Shown: positions 35,052-45,558 of the stretch, in pieces
Numbering within the stretch: the stretch's first letter is position 1
Layout: the number at the start of each line of letters is the position of its first letter
Assembly (NCBI RefSeq): GCF_033473495.1
Contig: NC_088941.1
Location: 992,001-1,056,000, forward strand
DNA from: Cercospora beticola
Taxonomy: Eukaryota; Ascomycota; Dothideomycetes; Mycosphaerellales; Mycosphaerellaceae
Reading direction: 5' to 3'
Length of the DNA stretch: 64,000 nt
The notes under the pieces: generated by a model
Databases searched by the model: none
What the model saw: the letters and a program-made list of their open reading frames with translations, nothing else
Told to the model about the DNA's origin: nothing
Program-made: the position numbers and the translations under genes

Positions 35052-36962
35052 ATGGCAGACACCTTCAACCATCAACAAGGTCAACGAGCGCCGTCATTTC
35101 TGGAGAATCTGCCGACAGAGCTACTGCAGCACCTAGCCACCTGCCTGGGTGATGTACGCTCACTTGCTTTAGCAAGCAAGACATGTTGGCGAGCTACGCT
35201 ACATGTAACCTTTGCTGCCTTATCGATTCCACTCTCGACCACCGATGCTCTTCACAGGAATGTCGCAAGGCAAACCAGACTGCTGAAGAAACACGAAGCC
35301 TTTCGTCACGTTCGGAAACTCACGCTACTGCCATATGAGAAGCCACTGCCATGGCGGTCCATGGAAAACGAACTTGGGGACGGCCTCTACGACTGGCGAA
35401 AGTGGGAATACCGTGCGGACGGGGAAATGGTCACAGAAACACATGACATCGAGTGGGCACCAGTCGCGCGCTTCATCGAAAGGCTCCCAGCCTTGAGCGA
35501 GGTCGACTATTGCTGCTCGCCCCAATTAGCACCTTGTTTACTCACTGCCATCGAGTCCAAAGCACACTGCAAGCTGTCGTTGGGGACTTTTGCTTTACGC
35601 AGTTTCATGGGTAGACCTCTTCCGACCAACATCAGCCTCAATCCATACGAGGTGCGACTCATCACCTCGCCAAGTCTGCACAGCATCACGCTCAACAGCT
35701 TCAAATGCCTTGATCCTTACACCCTCGAAGCTGTGAGATGTAGGATTTCAGGCTGTGCTCCGAATCTTCGCAAAATGGGCATAAATCAAGGAAGATCGCC
35801 CGCTGGACTGGACATTTTGGGTGCCATGAACAGACCGGAACCAGAGTGGCACGGCAGTGAACTAGGAGCGAGGAGATCCACCCAAGTACCAGGCACAGGT
35901 ATCGAAGCCTTGGAGTTGTCCTCCCGAGGCGGTTTGTCCTTTCGCGATCTGAAAGCTTGGACAGAAGTGATCGACTTCGATACTTTGACAGACCTCAGAC
36001 TGCATGGCTTTGCTGTCACAAGCCTTGTAGCATGTCTGGCAGAAGATGTCAGTTTGAATTCTTTGAAGACCCTAGTCCAACCCCTCCCCCGCAACACAAA
36101 CGCTACAGACCCCGAGCAAAAAGCTGCGACAATGAACACCCTGGCTACAAAATTGTTCCGCAAAATGCCTGTATTGCATACTCTAAGAATCTCCGGAGCC
36201 CTGAGCCGTAATATCTTGGACAGAATCGTCACAAACCATGGGCACAATCTCCGGAAGCTCACGCTTATGCCATATTGTGAGGATTGGGGGCTGAAAGCCT
36301 TGGGCGGCAGCAGCATCCAAGATCTGCATTTCTTGAATCTACAAGAACTCTCTATTCCCATTCATCGAACACTTGGCTCCGAGTTGGAGCGACATACTTA
36401 TCGTACCATTGCCGAGAAATTTCCACGCCTCGAGACTGTCCGGCTCCTCCTCAACTGTAGCCATCACGGCCGGGACTACATCCCAAGGCCCGGACGTGAA
36501 GAGCAGGCATTTGACGAGAAGTATTCGTTCACCGATTCCCGGGATGATCAGCCAGCGCCGATCTCGTATGTTTTGCTCAATCATGCTGTCGATGCCGACT
36601 TGATTTCGAGTGTCTTTCATTACATCAACCGACATCGACCATCCGGCTCCTTTTCCTTTCGACGACTTGAGCTTCGCGTGTGGAATTTCGATGGGCTTCA
36701 ATACCCTGACGAATTAGACGATTTGTGCGAGGACGTACTAGGCATGCCTTACGCGTGCTATTGGAAGACACCAGGGGAGAGACAGAGAGGGGTCGTAACT
36801 GAACGGATAGATGCATGGCATACGATGGAGAGGGGATGTTTTGACCTTGAAGATGATAATCTAAGGGAAGCTTTCCGATCACTCTGGCCTTTTAAGGATG
36901 GACAGAATTGGACGAAGTGTTGGAGAAGTGTCCCGTTACGAGACTTTGATGACTCGTTGTGA
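35052..36962 (+). CDS. F-box protein, 636 residues
   Basis: Single exon. The F-box is at residues 14-50 (FLENLPTELLQHLATCLGDV, then SLALASKTCW), the module that binds Skp1 in SCF ubiquitin ligases. The remainder has regularly spaced Leu-rich stretches (VRKLTLLPYEKPLPW, LHTLRISGALSRNIL, LRKLTLMPYCEDW) suggesting a degenerate leucine-rich-repeat-like substrate-binding part; no known substrate can be named. It converges with the hydrolase-like gene, the stops being only 86 bp apart. Substrate recruitment for ubiquitylation is inferred from the F-box. Confidence 0.85.
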   Translation: MADTFNHQQGQRAPSFLENLPTELLQHLATCLGDVRSLALASKTCWRATLHVTFAALSIPLSTTDALHRNVARQTRLLKKHEAFRHVRKLTLLPYEKPLPWRSMENELGDGLYDWRKWEYRADGEMVTETHDIEWAPVARFIERLPALSEVDYCCSPQLAPCLLTAIESKAHCKLSLGTFALRSFMGRPLPTNISLNPYEVRLITSPSLHSITLNSFKCLDPYTLEAVRCRISGCAPNLRKMGINQGRSPAGLDILGAMNRPEPEWHGSELGARRSTQVPGTGIEALELSSRGGLSFRDLKAWTEVIDFDTLTDLRLHGFAVTSLVACLAEDVSLNSLKTLVQPLPRNTNATDPEQKAATMNTLATKLFRKMPVLHTLRISGALSRNILDRIVTNHGHNLRKLTLMPYCEDWGLKALGGSSIQDLHFLNLQELSIPIHRTLGSELERHTYRTIAEKFPRLETVRLLLNCSHHGRDYIPRPGREEQAFDEKYSFTDSRDDQPAPISYVLLNHAVDADLISSVFHYINRHRPSGSFSFRRLELRVWNFDGLQYPDELDDLCEDVLGMPYACYWKTPGERQRGVVTERIDAWHTMERGCFDLEDDNLREAFRSLWPFKDGQNWTKCWRSVPLRDFDDSL

Positions 36963-37048
36963 TTAAGATTAATCTAGTGAAATATCAGATGCTATACGCC
37001 CAGAACGTACGCTACAAAGACGTCACCTATCATCCAAATGACCAAAAA

Positions 37049-38391
37049 CTACCAATCCGGCACCAACTCATTAACATACCTCGAACTCCCCCTCTTCACC
37101 GCCCTCGCCGCTTCCGCACCCACAACAGGCAACCTCTCTATTCCCTCTCCCCCATCCGCATCTCCATTCCCTTCCGCACCATCATTCCCCTTCTTCTTCC
37201 CACCCTTCCTCCTCCTCATCCCCTCCGGCACCAACTTCGGATCCAACAACCCCGCCTGCACCAAAACACTCGCCTGATCCCAATAAACATGCTCCGACTC
37301 CAACTTCGTCCCCACCACATGAAAAATCGAAACGATCACAATTTCAATCTTCCGATTCGTGGGCGGAACACCAGGTAAAAGCCACGTAATCGGAGAAGTA
37401 TGAGCGAAAGATAAGAAAATTTCGTCAACGATGCGAGAGGTACCGATTGTACGAGAGAGGAGTTTTATTGCCGGTGCGGTGGATTTTTTATCGTTGGAGG
37501 GGTTTTGATGGAGGGGTATAGGATCGAAAAATTCGGAATAGAATTCAGAAATATCTTGGCTGCCGATTCCGCCGGTTAGGGTTGGGGCGTGGATGACGTG
37601 GGCTGTTTCGCGGGTTTGAGAGAGGAGTTTGGAGGTGTTGTTTGTTTGGAGGTAAGAGGTGTGATGGTCGCGGACAGCTTCGATATCGGGTTCGATACGG
37701 AAGCCTTTGCGGATTGTTTTGAGGCTTCGTTCGAAGGCTAGTTGAGCTGCGATGGGGTCGTATTCTTCGAGATCAGATTCTGCGAAGCCGGGTTCGCAGC
37801 CGGTGTAGGTGTAAGTTTTGAAGGCGATGTTGAGGCGTTCGCCGAGGCCGATGCCGGGGTCGATGCGTTTTTTAACGAAGTTGCGTTTGCCTTGGATGCC
37901 GAGGACTTCGTGGTGTTTTTCGACGGAGATTTCTGTGCCTGCTAGGTGGACGAGGACTTGGATGCTGTTTGGGTATTTGGTGTGAACGGAGGGGATTATG
38001 TTGGGATAGTATGCCACGATGGCTACCAGCTTGGGATGATTAGGTTTTGTGTGACCTTGAAGAGCGAGATTTGCTGCGGTGCCATATGCTGTGGAGTGTT
38101 AATACTAGTCGCGCTCCGAAGATAATACTCTGCCATACCTACAATCGCATACTGCTCACTAACTCCAAAATTATCTCCCACAGTATGCAGCCGCTTGATG
38201 AAGTCCTCGCCGCCTTTCAGCAAAGGCACATATGCGCAATGGAATCCTTCATCCATCCAAGCCTGTAGAATTTCTTCATCGAAATCTTCTGTTTCGGCGC
38301 ATATCGCAAGATGCGCAATCTTGGTCTTGTTGAGAGAATTGAAGAAGGACCGGTCTTGTGAGTTGAACCATGGCGTATTAAAGGCTGCCAT
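37049..38391 (-). CDS. Dienelactone-hydrolase-like / SnoaL-like fusion, nucleophile apparently missing
   Basis: Exons 38391-38139 and 38088-37049 with a 50-nt intron (GTATGG donor, CACAG acceptor) give 430 residues. The first half resembles the alpha/beta-hydrolase fold of dienelactone hydrolases (IAHLAICAETEDFDEE; YVPLLKGGEDFIKRLH; AIVAYYPNIIPS; IQVLVHLAG). The second half, from about residue 190, resembles a SnoaL/NTF2-like domain (AVRDHHTSYL, TIGTSRIVDEIFLSFAHTSP). At the position of the nucleophile elbow (normally G-x-C/S-x-G) the sequence reads VAYGTAANLAL, without Cys or Ser, so catalysis of the classical kind is unlikely; many fungal relatives of this fusion share that feature. The start at 38391 (MAAFNTPWFN) is the first ATG. 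Function unknown. Confidence 0.8.
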
Positions 38392-38885
38392 GTTGAAAGC
38401 TGAAGCTTCTCGCGAAGGAAAGGCGTGCAATGTGAAGAACTTACCAGGTGAAGTGTGAAAGAAAGCCTACCTCATGCAGCAGCAAGGGTGCTACCAAGTC
38501 CCACAGAAACCGGATTGTCGTCGGAATCTCGTGATGGTGGTGATGGAGCAGATGAAGTGGGAACGCAATGTGATGTCAGTTGGCAGGGATCTTGCTGGAA
38601 CTCTTGGCAGGTACGTGACAAGACATCAGCAACAAGCATGTCTCAACGCCAATTGTAGAACAAAGGCTGTAGTAGAGGTGAGTGAGAATACCAGCGAGTC
38701 TCGTTCATAGATCTCAGAAGGTTCGCAAGACGTTCGTGTCCATTGCAAGTTTGCAACATTCATTGCAACATCCATCGCTGGCGGGGTATCTCTCTATATT
38801 CATTAATCATAAGGCGTAGGTCGTCCTTCAATTACCATTGCGAATGCGTCGACAGTTTGCTGGTTTGCAATATCATCTCAGTCAC
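38392..38885. other. Intergenic region
   Basis: Promoter of the hydrolase-like gene and 3' end of the protease gene downstream. Nothing else recognised. Confidence 0.5.
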
Positions 38886-40604
38886 TCAGTCCCATCTCAA
38901 AACGTCAGCCCCGGTCAGGCCAGTCGGTCGCGATGGCCCCGTCCGATTCTGTCTGTGGTCCTTCGCATTAGCCAACATTTGAGGCTTTGCACTACCACAG
39001 ATGCCACAGCGACCGACATCGCCAGCATTGATGTAGAAGCTGTCTTTGCACGTATCTGATTTGCAGGCCCAGTTGTTTGGCATCAGCCGAGGACACAGAA
39101 CGTGAGCGCATGCAATACATGTAGGCGAATTGAGTTCGTTCTCCAGAGAGCATATCGGGCATATCAGTGCATCCACGGGATCTGCGATGGCAGGATCCGT
39201 TGCCGTTGCCGTTACCGGCACGTCGTTGGGGTCTTGCGATGTGTTACCGGTCTTGGAATGTTTTTGACGCAGCTCAGGAGTTGGGAGGCTAGCTGCACCA
39301 GCCTTGTGCGAAGACTGTTCAGCACTACTCTCGACCTTGCTGGCTGAGCTTGAGTTCGCATCTTCAGTCTCGTCCTCAGTCTCTGAATCACTATGTGCGG
39401 GTGGCTTGACAGTACGGCGATTGGTAAGCCTCGTTGGAGCTTTGGCATTACTGCCACTAAAGACCGCAGAACCCTTCGTAGAGGCCATCAGAGAATTGTC
39501 TTCGGCCTCGCTTTCCGTTTCAGAATCTTCGTGTATGTCTCGCGTTTGGACAGGCTTGGGCTGTGCCTTCTTGTTGGAAGCTCGCCCAGGTCCACGACTG
39601 AGCATCCTAAGCTCATCAATTTCTTTGCCGGCTCCCTCCTCGTCGTCTTCGCCATCACCGCATACCTTGACCATGTCGCGTCCATGCTCATCTTTGATCA
39701 CGATTGCGTCGGCTCGTGAGCCTCCCGTTGATCCATCTTCCCACTCGGATTCTGTCTCGCTGTCCAGATCGGCCACGGGCTCCGGTGTCTTCTCCGGCGC
39801 TTGCTGCTTCAAAGCGTCAAATCTCGCAAGAGCAGCATTCGCACGCAGTTCTCTGCCACGCTTGCTGTTGGCCACTCTAGGCTTGCCCGCACCTCGCTTG
39901 CCGCCATTCATCGTCTCCAGAGCGCCTCTTGTCAACTCGTCATCTCCGAGAACCTCGCTCTTCATGCTGACACCATGCTTGCCGAGCTTCTTCTGTATCC
40001 GCTTCTGCTGCCTCTCGGCATAGCTCAGCTTTTCGCCATCGTCTTGCCCCTGCTGCGCACCCCTCTTTCTCTTCCTCCCTCTGCGTCTGTAGGTGCCACC
40101 ACAAAGGTGCTCGGGAATTTGTGTATTGTCTGGAGGCTGTGCGTCTACAAATGCGCCATTCTGCAGGCCTCGGCCACGACCCCACATGCCTTCGCCTTCG
40201 TAGCCCTTCTGCCAGAGTCCTTCCATCTCCTTTGCGTACTCATTGCGAACACCCCAGAAGAACTTGCTGTGGTTCATCTGCTTGCAATGCGCCAACTCAT
40301 GCATCATGACCATCTGGACGAACTTGAAGCTCAGCCATCGTCCTTGCTTGTCCTTCAGCACCAATTGAATGACTTCGCCGGCATTGAAGTTGCGACCAAG
40401 GAACTCAGGATTCGGAGGGTATTCTTCGAGGGCCATGACGGTGATGTAATGCTTCTTCATGACAGGATAGCATTGTGCTGCGATGCGGGCCAGGAACTCT
40501 TCAGCGACGGCCTTGTCAGCTCCCTTGGACACCGTCTTGATGAAGTTGATGTTGGCATTTGGACGCTGGGTGCGCTCATTCAGGCGCTCGAAGCCGAGAG
40601 GCAT
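38886..40604 (-). CDS. Wss1-type DNA-protein crosslink metalloprotease (WLM domain)
   Basis: Zinc protease that degrades proteins covalently trapped on DNA and works with SUMO and Cdc48. Single exon, 572 residues. The WLM domain fills residues 1-200, starting MPLGFERLNERTQRPNANIN, with the active-site motif HELAHCKQMNH (H102, E103, H106 and the third ligand H112). The middle is long, charged and disordered, with several Ser-Glu-Thr-Glu acidic repeats (DSETESE) and hydrophobic-acidic stretches (DAIVIKDE) that could be SUMO-interacting motifs. Near the C-terminus a RanBP2-type zinc finger (CPICSLENELNSPTCIAC, about 482-500) is followed by a second Cys cluster ending CGICG. The start at 40604 was chosen over in-frame upstream codons because the family begins at MPLGFERLN. 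Divergent from the MFS gene. Confidence 0.93.
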   Translation of the reverse strand: MPLGFERLNERTQRPNANINFIKTVSKGADKAVAEEFLARIAAQCYPVMKKHYITVMALEEYPPNPEFLGRNFNAGEVIQLVLKDKQGRWLSFKFVQMVMMHELAHCKQMNHSKFFWGVRNEYAKEMEGLWQKGYEGEGMWGRGRGLQNGAFVDAQPPDNTQIPEHLCGGTYRRRGRKRKRGAQQGQDDGEKLSYAERQQKRIQKKLGKHGVSMKSEVLGDDELTRGALETMNGGKRGAGKPRVANSKRGRELRANAALARFDALKQQAPEKTPEPVADLDSETESEWEDGSTGGSRADAIVIKDEHGRDMVKVCGDGEDDEEGAGKEIDELRMLSRGPGRASNKKAQPKPVQTRDIHEDSETESEAEDNSLMASTKGSAVFSGSNAKAPTRLTNRRTVKPPAHSDSETEDETEDANSSSASKVESSAEQSSHKAGAASLPTPELRQKHSKTGNTSQDPNDVPVTATATDPAIADPVDALICPICSLENELNSPTCIACAHVLCPRLMPNNWACKSDTCKDSFYINAGDVGRCGICGSAKPQMLANAKDHRQNRTGPSRPTGLTGADVLRWD

Positions 40605-41231
40605 CTCGTTGAGCCTGACTCTATAGCGGGCATGTGCATGTGCTTGTAGTTGTGTGAAGGTTGCCACCAGTGTTCTGGAGTGTGCACGCGTGAAGAGACG
40701 CGAACCCTTGTCGCACGCGCTGACATCACTTCCCACTCCTTCTGCCTCCGCCTCTTTCTTCACATCTCGGCCGGCACGTCGTCATCTCTTCACAAGACAG
40801 AAACATCTGCTGCGTCGACGAGACACAATGCCACATGAAATGACATTGCTCACTGCTGACAATTGCGCATTGGTCGGACGGTGCGGCAGACGTAGTGGGA
40901 GTGGGAGGAATGGACGACGCTATCGCCTTCTCCACTCACGCAAGCGCGAATCACGAGCCTCTGACGTTTTCCAATGGAGAGGCGCCGCTCTGCCCGCGAT
41001 TTCCTGCGTCTAACTGCCGCGATGCCGTGGAGCTATCGGATTTTTGTAATGTCGATGCCGCATTTCTAATCCTCAATCTGAGGTAACGCGCGAGTACCAA
41101 TTCCTTTTGATCTACCGTTCGTCATGAACGTTGGTCGCTTTGTCAGTCAAGCGCGTCAAACATCGCTGGCACGATTGTGCGCTTGATAAGACAGCTCACA
41201 CCACGATCAATGGAACATTGCCACTTCAGTC
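40605..41231. promoter_or_regulatory. Divergent promoter between WSS1-like and MFS genes
   Basis: 627 bp between two opposite starts. No other gene is supported; no specific operator recognised. Confidence 0.4.
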
Positions 41232-42923
41232 ATGGATCCAGAAAAAGATATCGAGCAAGCCTCAATGCGAGGTCGACCATTTGAACAGGTCGAAGAACCG
41301 CAACTCGATGATGACGACGACAGAAGTTCACGCAGCGTCGCGCGACAGCGTACGAACGCTTCCAGCACCAATTCAGCATTGGCGCCACCTCTCAGACTTG
41401 CACGAAGCCGATCCTCAGCGCGGTCCCAGCGCTCTTACCACTTGCAGGATGGATACACATTCCACCAGGACGATGACGAAACAGCGCACAGTGCAAAGGA
41501 AGCTGAACGGTCACCAAGCGGCGACAAGGACTTCGAAGTCCGCTTCGATGGAGATGCGGACCCATACAGTCCCAAGAATCTACCGACATGGCGCAAATGG
41601 ATCATCGTTGCCATTGTCTCTGCCAGTTCACTGTGCGTGACATGCGCAAGCGCAATGTATACCTCCACGTATCGGCAACTCGAGGTCGATTTCCACGTGT
41701 CGCGACTCGGCGCAACTGTCGGTTTGACGACCTTTGTATGTGGTCTGGGCCTGGGACCCATGTTCCTCAGCCCCCTGTCTGAGTTCTATGGAAGGAGGAT
41801 CATCTACATCTGCGCCTTTGGCATGTATCTGATCTGGCTTATTCCTTGCGCGGTCGCACCCAACATTGCCACCATGCTGGTTGCCAGATTCTTGGATGGA
41901 CTTGCCGGAAGCGCCTTCCTGAGTGTTGCTGGTGGCACCGTCGGCGACATGTTTCGCAAGGACCAGCTTAGCGCGCCTATGATGATTTACACTGCCAGTC
42001 CGTTCGTTGGTCCAGAACTCGGACCAGTGGTTGGAGGTTTCATCAATCAATTCGCAGACTGGCGCTGGACTTTCTACGTGCTCATCATCTGGGCCGGCCT
42101 ACAGTGGATCCTCATCGTAATTTTTGTTCCTGAAACCTACGCTCCAGTCCTCCTGCGGCGCAAAGCCCAAAAACTTCGCAAAGAAACTGGAGACCAACGA
42201 TGGAAAGCGCCAATCGAAGTCATGGACCGCTCGGTCCTACAGACAGTTCTCTGGTCCTGCATCCGCCCCTTCCAACTCCTCTTCTTTGAGCCGATGTGTC
42301 TGAACCTTTGCCTCCTCTCAGCCATTCTCCTCGGAATCCTCTACCTCTTTTTTGGCGCCTTCGCCGTCGTCTTTCAAAACAACCATAACTTCAATCAATG
42401 GCAGACTGGTCTCACATTCCTCGGAATCTTCGTCGGAATGATCGCAGGCGTCTCGTGCGACCCCCTCTGGCGCAAACGCTACATTGGGCTCGTTGCACAG
42501 AACAGCGGCGTCAGCGAGCCGGAGTTCCGCCTCCCACCTACCATTCTCGGAGCCGTCATCGTCCCTCTGTCACTGTTCGGCTTCGGATGGACGACGTATA
42601 GCCATGTGCACTGGATCGTGCCGGTTATGTTCTCCGCTTTCTTCGGGCTGGGAAACATTTTCTGCTTCAGCGGTATCTTCACATTTCTTGTGGAGACGTA
42701 CCCACTCTATGCTGCTTCCGCACTGGCAGCGAACAGTTTTGCGCGGTCGACCTTCGCGGCTGGGTTTCCATTATTCGGCGTACAAATGTATGAGAAGTTG
42801 GGATACCAGTGGGCAAGTTCCTTGCTGGCTTTCATTGCGTTGGCTATGACGCCATTCCCGTTCTTGTTCTTCAAGATTGGCAAGAGATTGAGGGCGAATT
42901 CAAAATTTGCGAGTCCAGGATGA
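41232..42923 (+). CDS. MFS multidrug transporter, DHA1 family
   Basis: Proton-coupled efflux carrier of the 12-span DHA1 group (Flr1/Tpo/Cyhr-type), expected in the plasma membrane. Single exon, 563 residues. The first 115 residues are hydrophilic and acidic with Ser-rich runs (cytosolic tail), ending in the family phrase DGDADPYSPKNLPTWRKW. Twelve hydrophobic segments follow. Motif A-like SPLSEFYGRR follows span 2; the DHA1 antiporter motif lies in span 5 (SPFVGPELGPVVGG); and the cytosolic centre has the diagnostic PETYAPVLLRRKAQKLRKET. Substrate cannot be told from sequence; relatives export azoles, polyamines, cycloheximide or toxins. No secondary-metabolite enzymes are next to it. Confidence 0.9.
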   Translation: MDPEKDIEQASMRGRPFEQVEEPQLDDDDDRSSRSVARQRTNASSTNSALAPPLRLARSRSSARSQRSYHLQDGYTFHQDDDETAHSAKEAERSPSGDKDFEVRFDGDADPYSPKNLPTWRKWIIVAIVSASSLCVTCASAMYTSTYRQLEVDFHVSRLGATVGLTTFVCGLGLGPMFLSPLSEFYGRRIIYICAFGMYLIWLIPCAVAPNIATMLVARFLDGLAGSAFLSVAGGTVGDMFRKDQLSAPMMIYTASPFVGPELGPVVGGFINQFADWRWTFYVLIIWAGLQWILIVIFVPETYAPVLLRRKAQKLRKETGDQRWKAPIEVMDRSVLQTVLWSCIRPFQLLFFEPMCLNLCLLSAILLGILYLFFGAFAVVFQNNHNFNQWQTGLTFLGIFVGMIAGVSCDPLWRKRYIGLVAQNSGVSEPEFRLPPTILGAVIVPLSLFGFGWTTYSHVHWIVPVMFSAFFGLGNIFCFSGIFTFLVETYPLYAASALAANSFARSTFAAGFPLFGVQMYEKLGYQWASSLLAFIALAMTPFPFLFFKIGKRLRANSKFASPG

Positions 42924-43597
42924 GAAAGTATAGACAGGTTGTGCTAGGGAAGAACTCAAGTTCTGCTGAGGCCATCGTGGCCCAGCCGACAAGCAGTGGC
43001 TCTGTCGAAATTCTGTGCTATGCATCGCCATAGCAGTCGATCAAGAAGCAGGGACGTCATCACGACGGGATGCGAAAAACTGCTTATCAAGGCAGCTTCA
43101 TGATTGTACATGTTTCACAGAACTCTTACAGGACAAAGTTGCCAGGGATGTGGCAACAGAAAAACGATCAGACCTTCACAGACTTATAGACCACTCACTC
43201 TGATATTCGGATGAGAATCGTCAATACAGAGGCTCAGAACGCCAGTTGCTCAATCATTGGAGCTGTTGGAGGCAAGCCTAAGCAGCAATGGCATTGTCGC
43301 AAGGCGCCTTTATCATGAAGCACATATTTGCGATCCTGAAGATGCAGAACAAGAACGGGGGAGGAAGCAGGTAGCAACGAAGTAGGAAAGACGAGAGCGA
43401 GCACCATTTCAAAACAATTCAATTCTCTGCTTCCCAAACTTAACGCCACATACTTTGCAGGACCAGCCCGCTCGCATGTCCCAATATAGTTTTTATAACT
43501 CCCAAAACAAAAGAAAACATTTCGCATCCCACAAACGTGACACTCATACACATCATCCCATCCATGCCAGTCCTAGCAACCAAAACCACTGAATTTC
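42924..43597. other. Convergent intergenic region
   Basis: 3' flanks of the MFS and small secreted-protein genes; nothing else recognised. Confidence 0.5.
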
Positions 43598-43963
43598 TTA
43601 GTTTGTAATCGCGTCTGGCTTCTTTCTGGTACCCCAGCGCTCAACATAAGTCGTTCCGTATCCGTCGTGAGAGACTTTGAAGTGGTCTTTGAGGTCGGGG
43701 ACGATGTCGGCTGGACGCTTTGGGCCGCCCTTCAGCTTCTTGATGGCTTTTGTGATGGGTTTGACCAGGCTGCCGAGGCCGCGGGCTTCGAGGTCGCGTT
43801 GGATGAGGATGATCTATTGAGGATGACTGTTAGAGATTGCATCTTGAGAAGCAAGGGAAAGTCTAAGGTTGCGTACGTCGTTGTCGGCCACTTCGTACGG
43901 GTTGGCGGCTGGCATGGCCATGGCGGTGGCAGCCAGGAAGCAGGCGATGATGCTGAACTTCAT
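43598..43963 (-). CDS. Small secreted cationic protein
   Basis: Exons 43963-43877 and 43813-43598, joined by a 63-nt intron (GTACGC donor, AATAG acceptor), give 100 residues. The first 17-19 residues are a clear signal peptide (MKFSIIACFLAATAMAMPA). The mature part has no cysteine and is basic: a probable amphipathic stretch GSLVKPITKAIKKLKGG, a dibasic PKR, and a Lys/Arg-rich end (WGTRKKPDAITN). Dipeptides QR and AR early in the mature chain could be processing sites. I do not recognise a family. Secretion is well supported; roles such as effector, antimicrobial peptide or wall-associated peptide are conjecture. The gene is isolated, with about 1.6 kb of empty DNA upstream. Confidence 0.75.
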
Positions 43964-45558
43964 TTTGAGTGGTTGGGTCGAGGAGTGGTTGGTATTATGT
44001 GGTATGTTTTCGTGTCAAACGAAATGCTTCTGTTTTTGTTTTTGGGGGAATGGAATTGGGGTCTTCGCCGGGAAGAGAGAACTGAGAAGGAAAGAAATGC
44101 TTTGAATGGTGATCTGGAGAACGTAGAGTTGCTTCTTGCCATCATGTTATATAATGTGCTTCGAAATGCAGGTTCATCCGCTTTGCTGGATTCGAATATC
44201 CCATATAGCAGCACTTCGGCTTCTTTCTTAATGGCGGTGGTGCCTGGATGCTAGGTTCGGTCACTTGACTGCCAAGGTTAGTAACTTAGTCGTTCGTGTC
44301 CAGTGCCAAGCGGGAGAGCAACCTGGTTCCGGGCTCGTGGGATGTTCTGCATGAAAGTGCCGATGGCGTGAGAAGACGGAAGAAACGGGAATAACGGGAT
44401 CTAAGTGCCAATGAGGAATAGGTGTCGACGGAACAGGTGAGAAATTCTCTCATGGTTCGCCGTGGCAGTAGGGATGGGTACTTTCGACCGTTAGAGCTGA
44501 AGATCTTGCACGCTTGGTACTGTGCTTAGTGTGTCAACTCTATGTCTGTCTCGTCTAGTAGCCCAGCTGTGCTGAGCTTTTATTCATTCGATGGGTACGC
44601 TGCTCCTCGGTGTCCATAGCACAGGACAACAGCCCTGATGGATGTTGCCACGCCAGGTAATGGCCTATCGATGCAGGGTGCTGATGGAGTAGTTGCGACT
44701 TCCCTCGAGGCAAGCGATGTCGGAATTGGCTTGGCAGTCACGAACCAGGATGCCTGGAGAAATTGCTTGGACCTCAGACGTCCCTTGCAGGCACAACAGG
44801 CTCTGAATCAATGCATCGGCAATTGTCAGTAATTTATGAGTCAAACCCTCCGAGGAGTCCAGACCGTCCAAGTCGCACTAAACAAAGAGCATCGGGCTTG
44901 CTGGACTTCACCTCTCAACTCCAATCGGCACTGGATAATGCATCACGGTGATGACAACTGAACTGGCCTCGTGGTGCTTACAGACGGTGTTTTCAAGTTC
45001 ATGAGACCGGTTCTCCCGCAGAACAGCAACAATGAACGCAATCATTCCAGCTTGGTTTATGTGCACCAAAGCCTCCGTGGCTACGTTGGATTGCAGGTCT
45101 GAAGCCGACAGCCTCCCATAACTCGAAAACCACTATGATCGCCGTTCGGCAGAGCAAGACACTCTCGGCGTCAGCTTGCCTACCTGATACAGGGAGTGAC
45201 TTGGGACAGGACGAGAGAGAAAGGTGATCACGAGACCAGATATTGGTATTCCATGAGCACAACTCCGACAGCGATGGCCAGCTCGAGCCGAATCCCACGT
45301 CTTCATTCAATCCAGCTCCGGCTGCTTGCGTCTAGCTGTCGCCTTCTTCCTACCCACTCTTTCCTGAACGAGCCTTGGGCGAAGGGATTCAGCTGTATGT
45401 GCTACCACGGCTCAACCGCCAGTTCATCCTCGAACAGTCTACCACTTGTCCGCGCTGAGCTTTGCGCTCTGCCATCGCGTGAAGAAGCATGCTCTTGACG
45501 AGTCTTCCATGTTTGGCGGCGTCTCGGACGGGTGCCTCCAGCTAAGAACACTGATGCT
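43964..45558. other. 1.6-kb region without a supportable gene
   Basis: Promoter side of the small secreted-protein gene and 3' side of the first F-box-like gene. Frames on both strands are short and lack motifs. Confidence 0.45.

Noticed and set aside
39304..40649. Long plus-strand frames (239 and 282 codons)
   Set aside because: They are antisense shadows of the Wss1-type protease, whose HExxH motif and zinc finger are clear on the minus strand.
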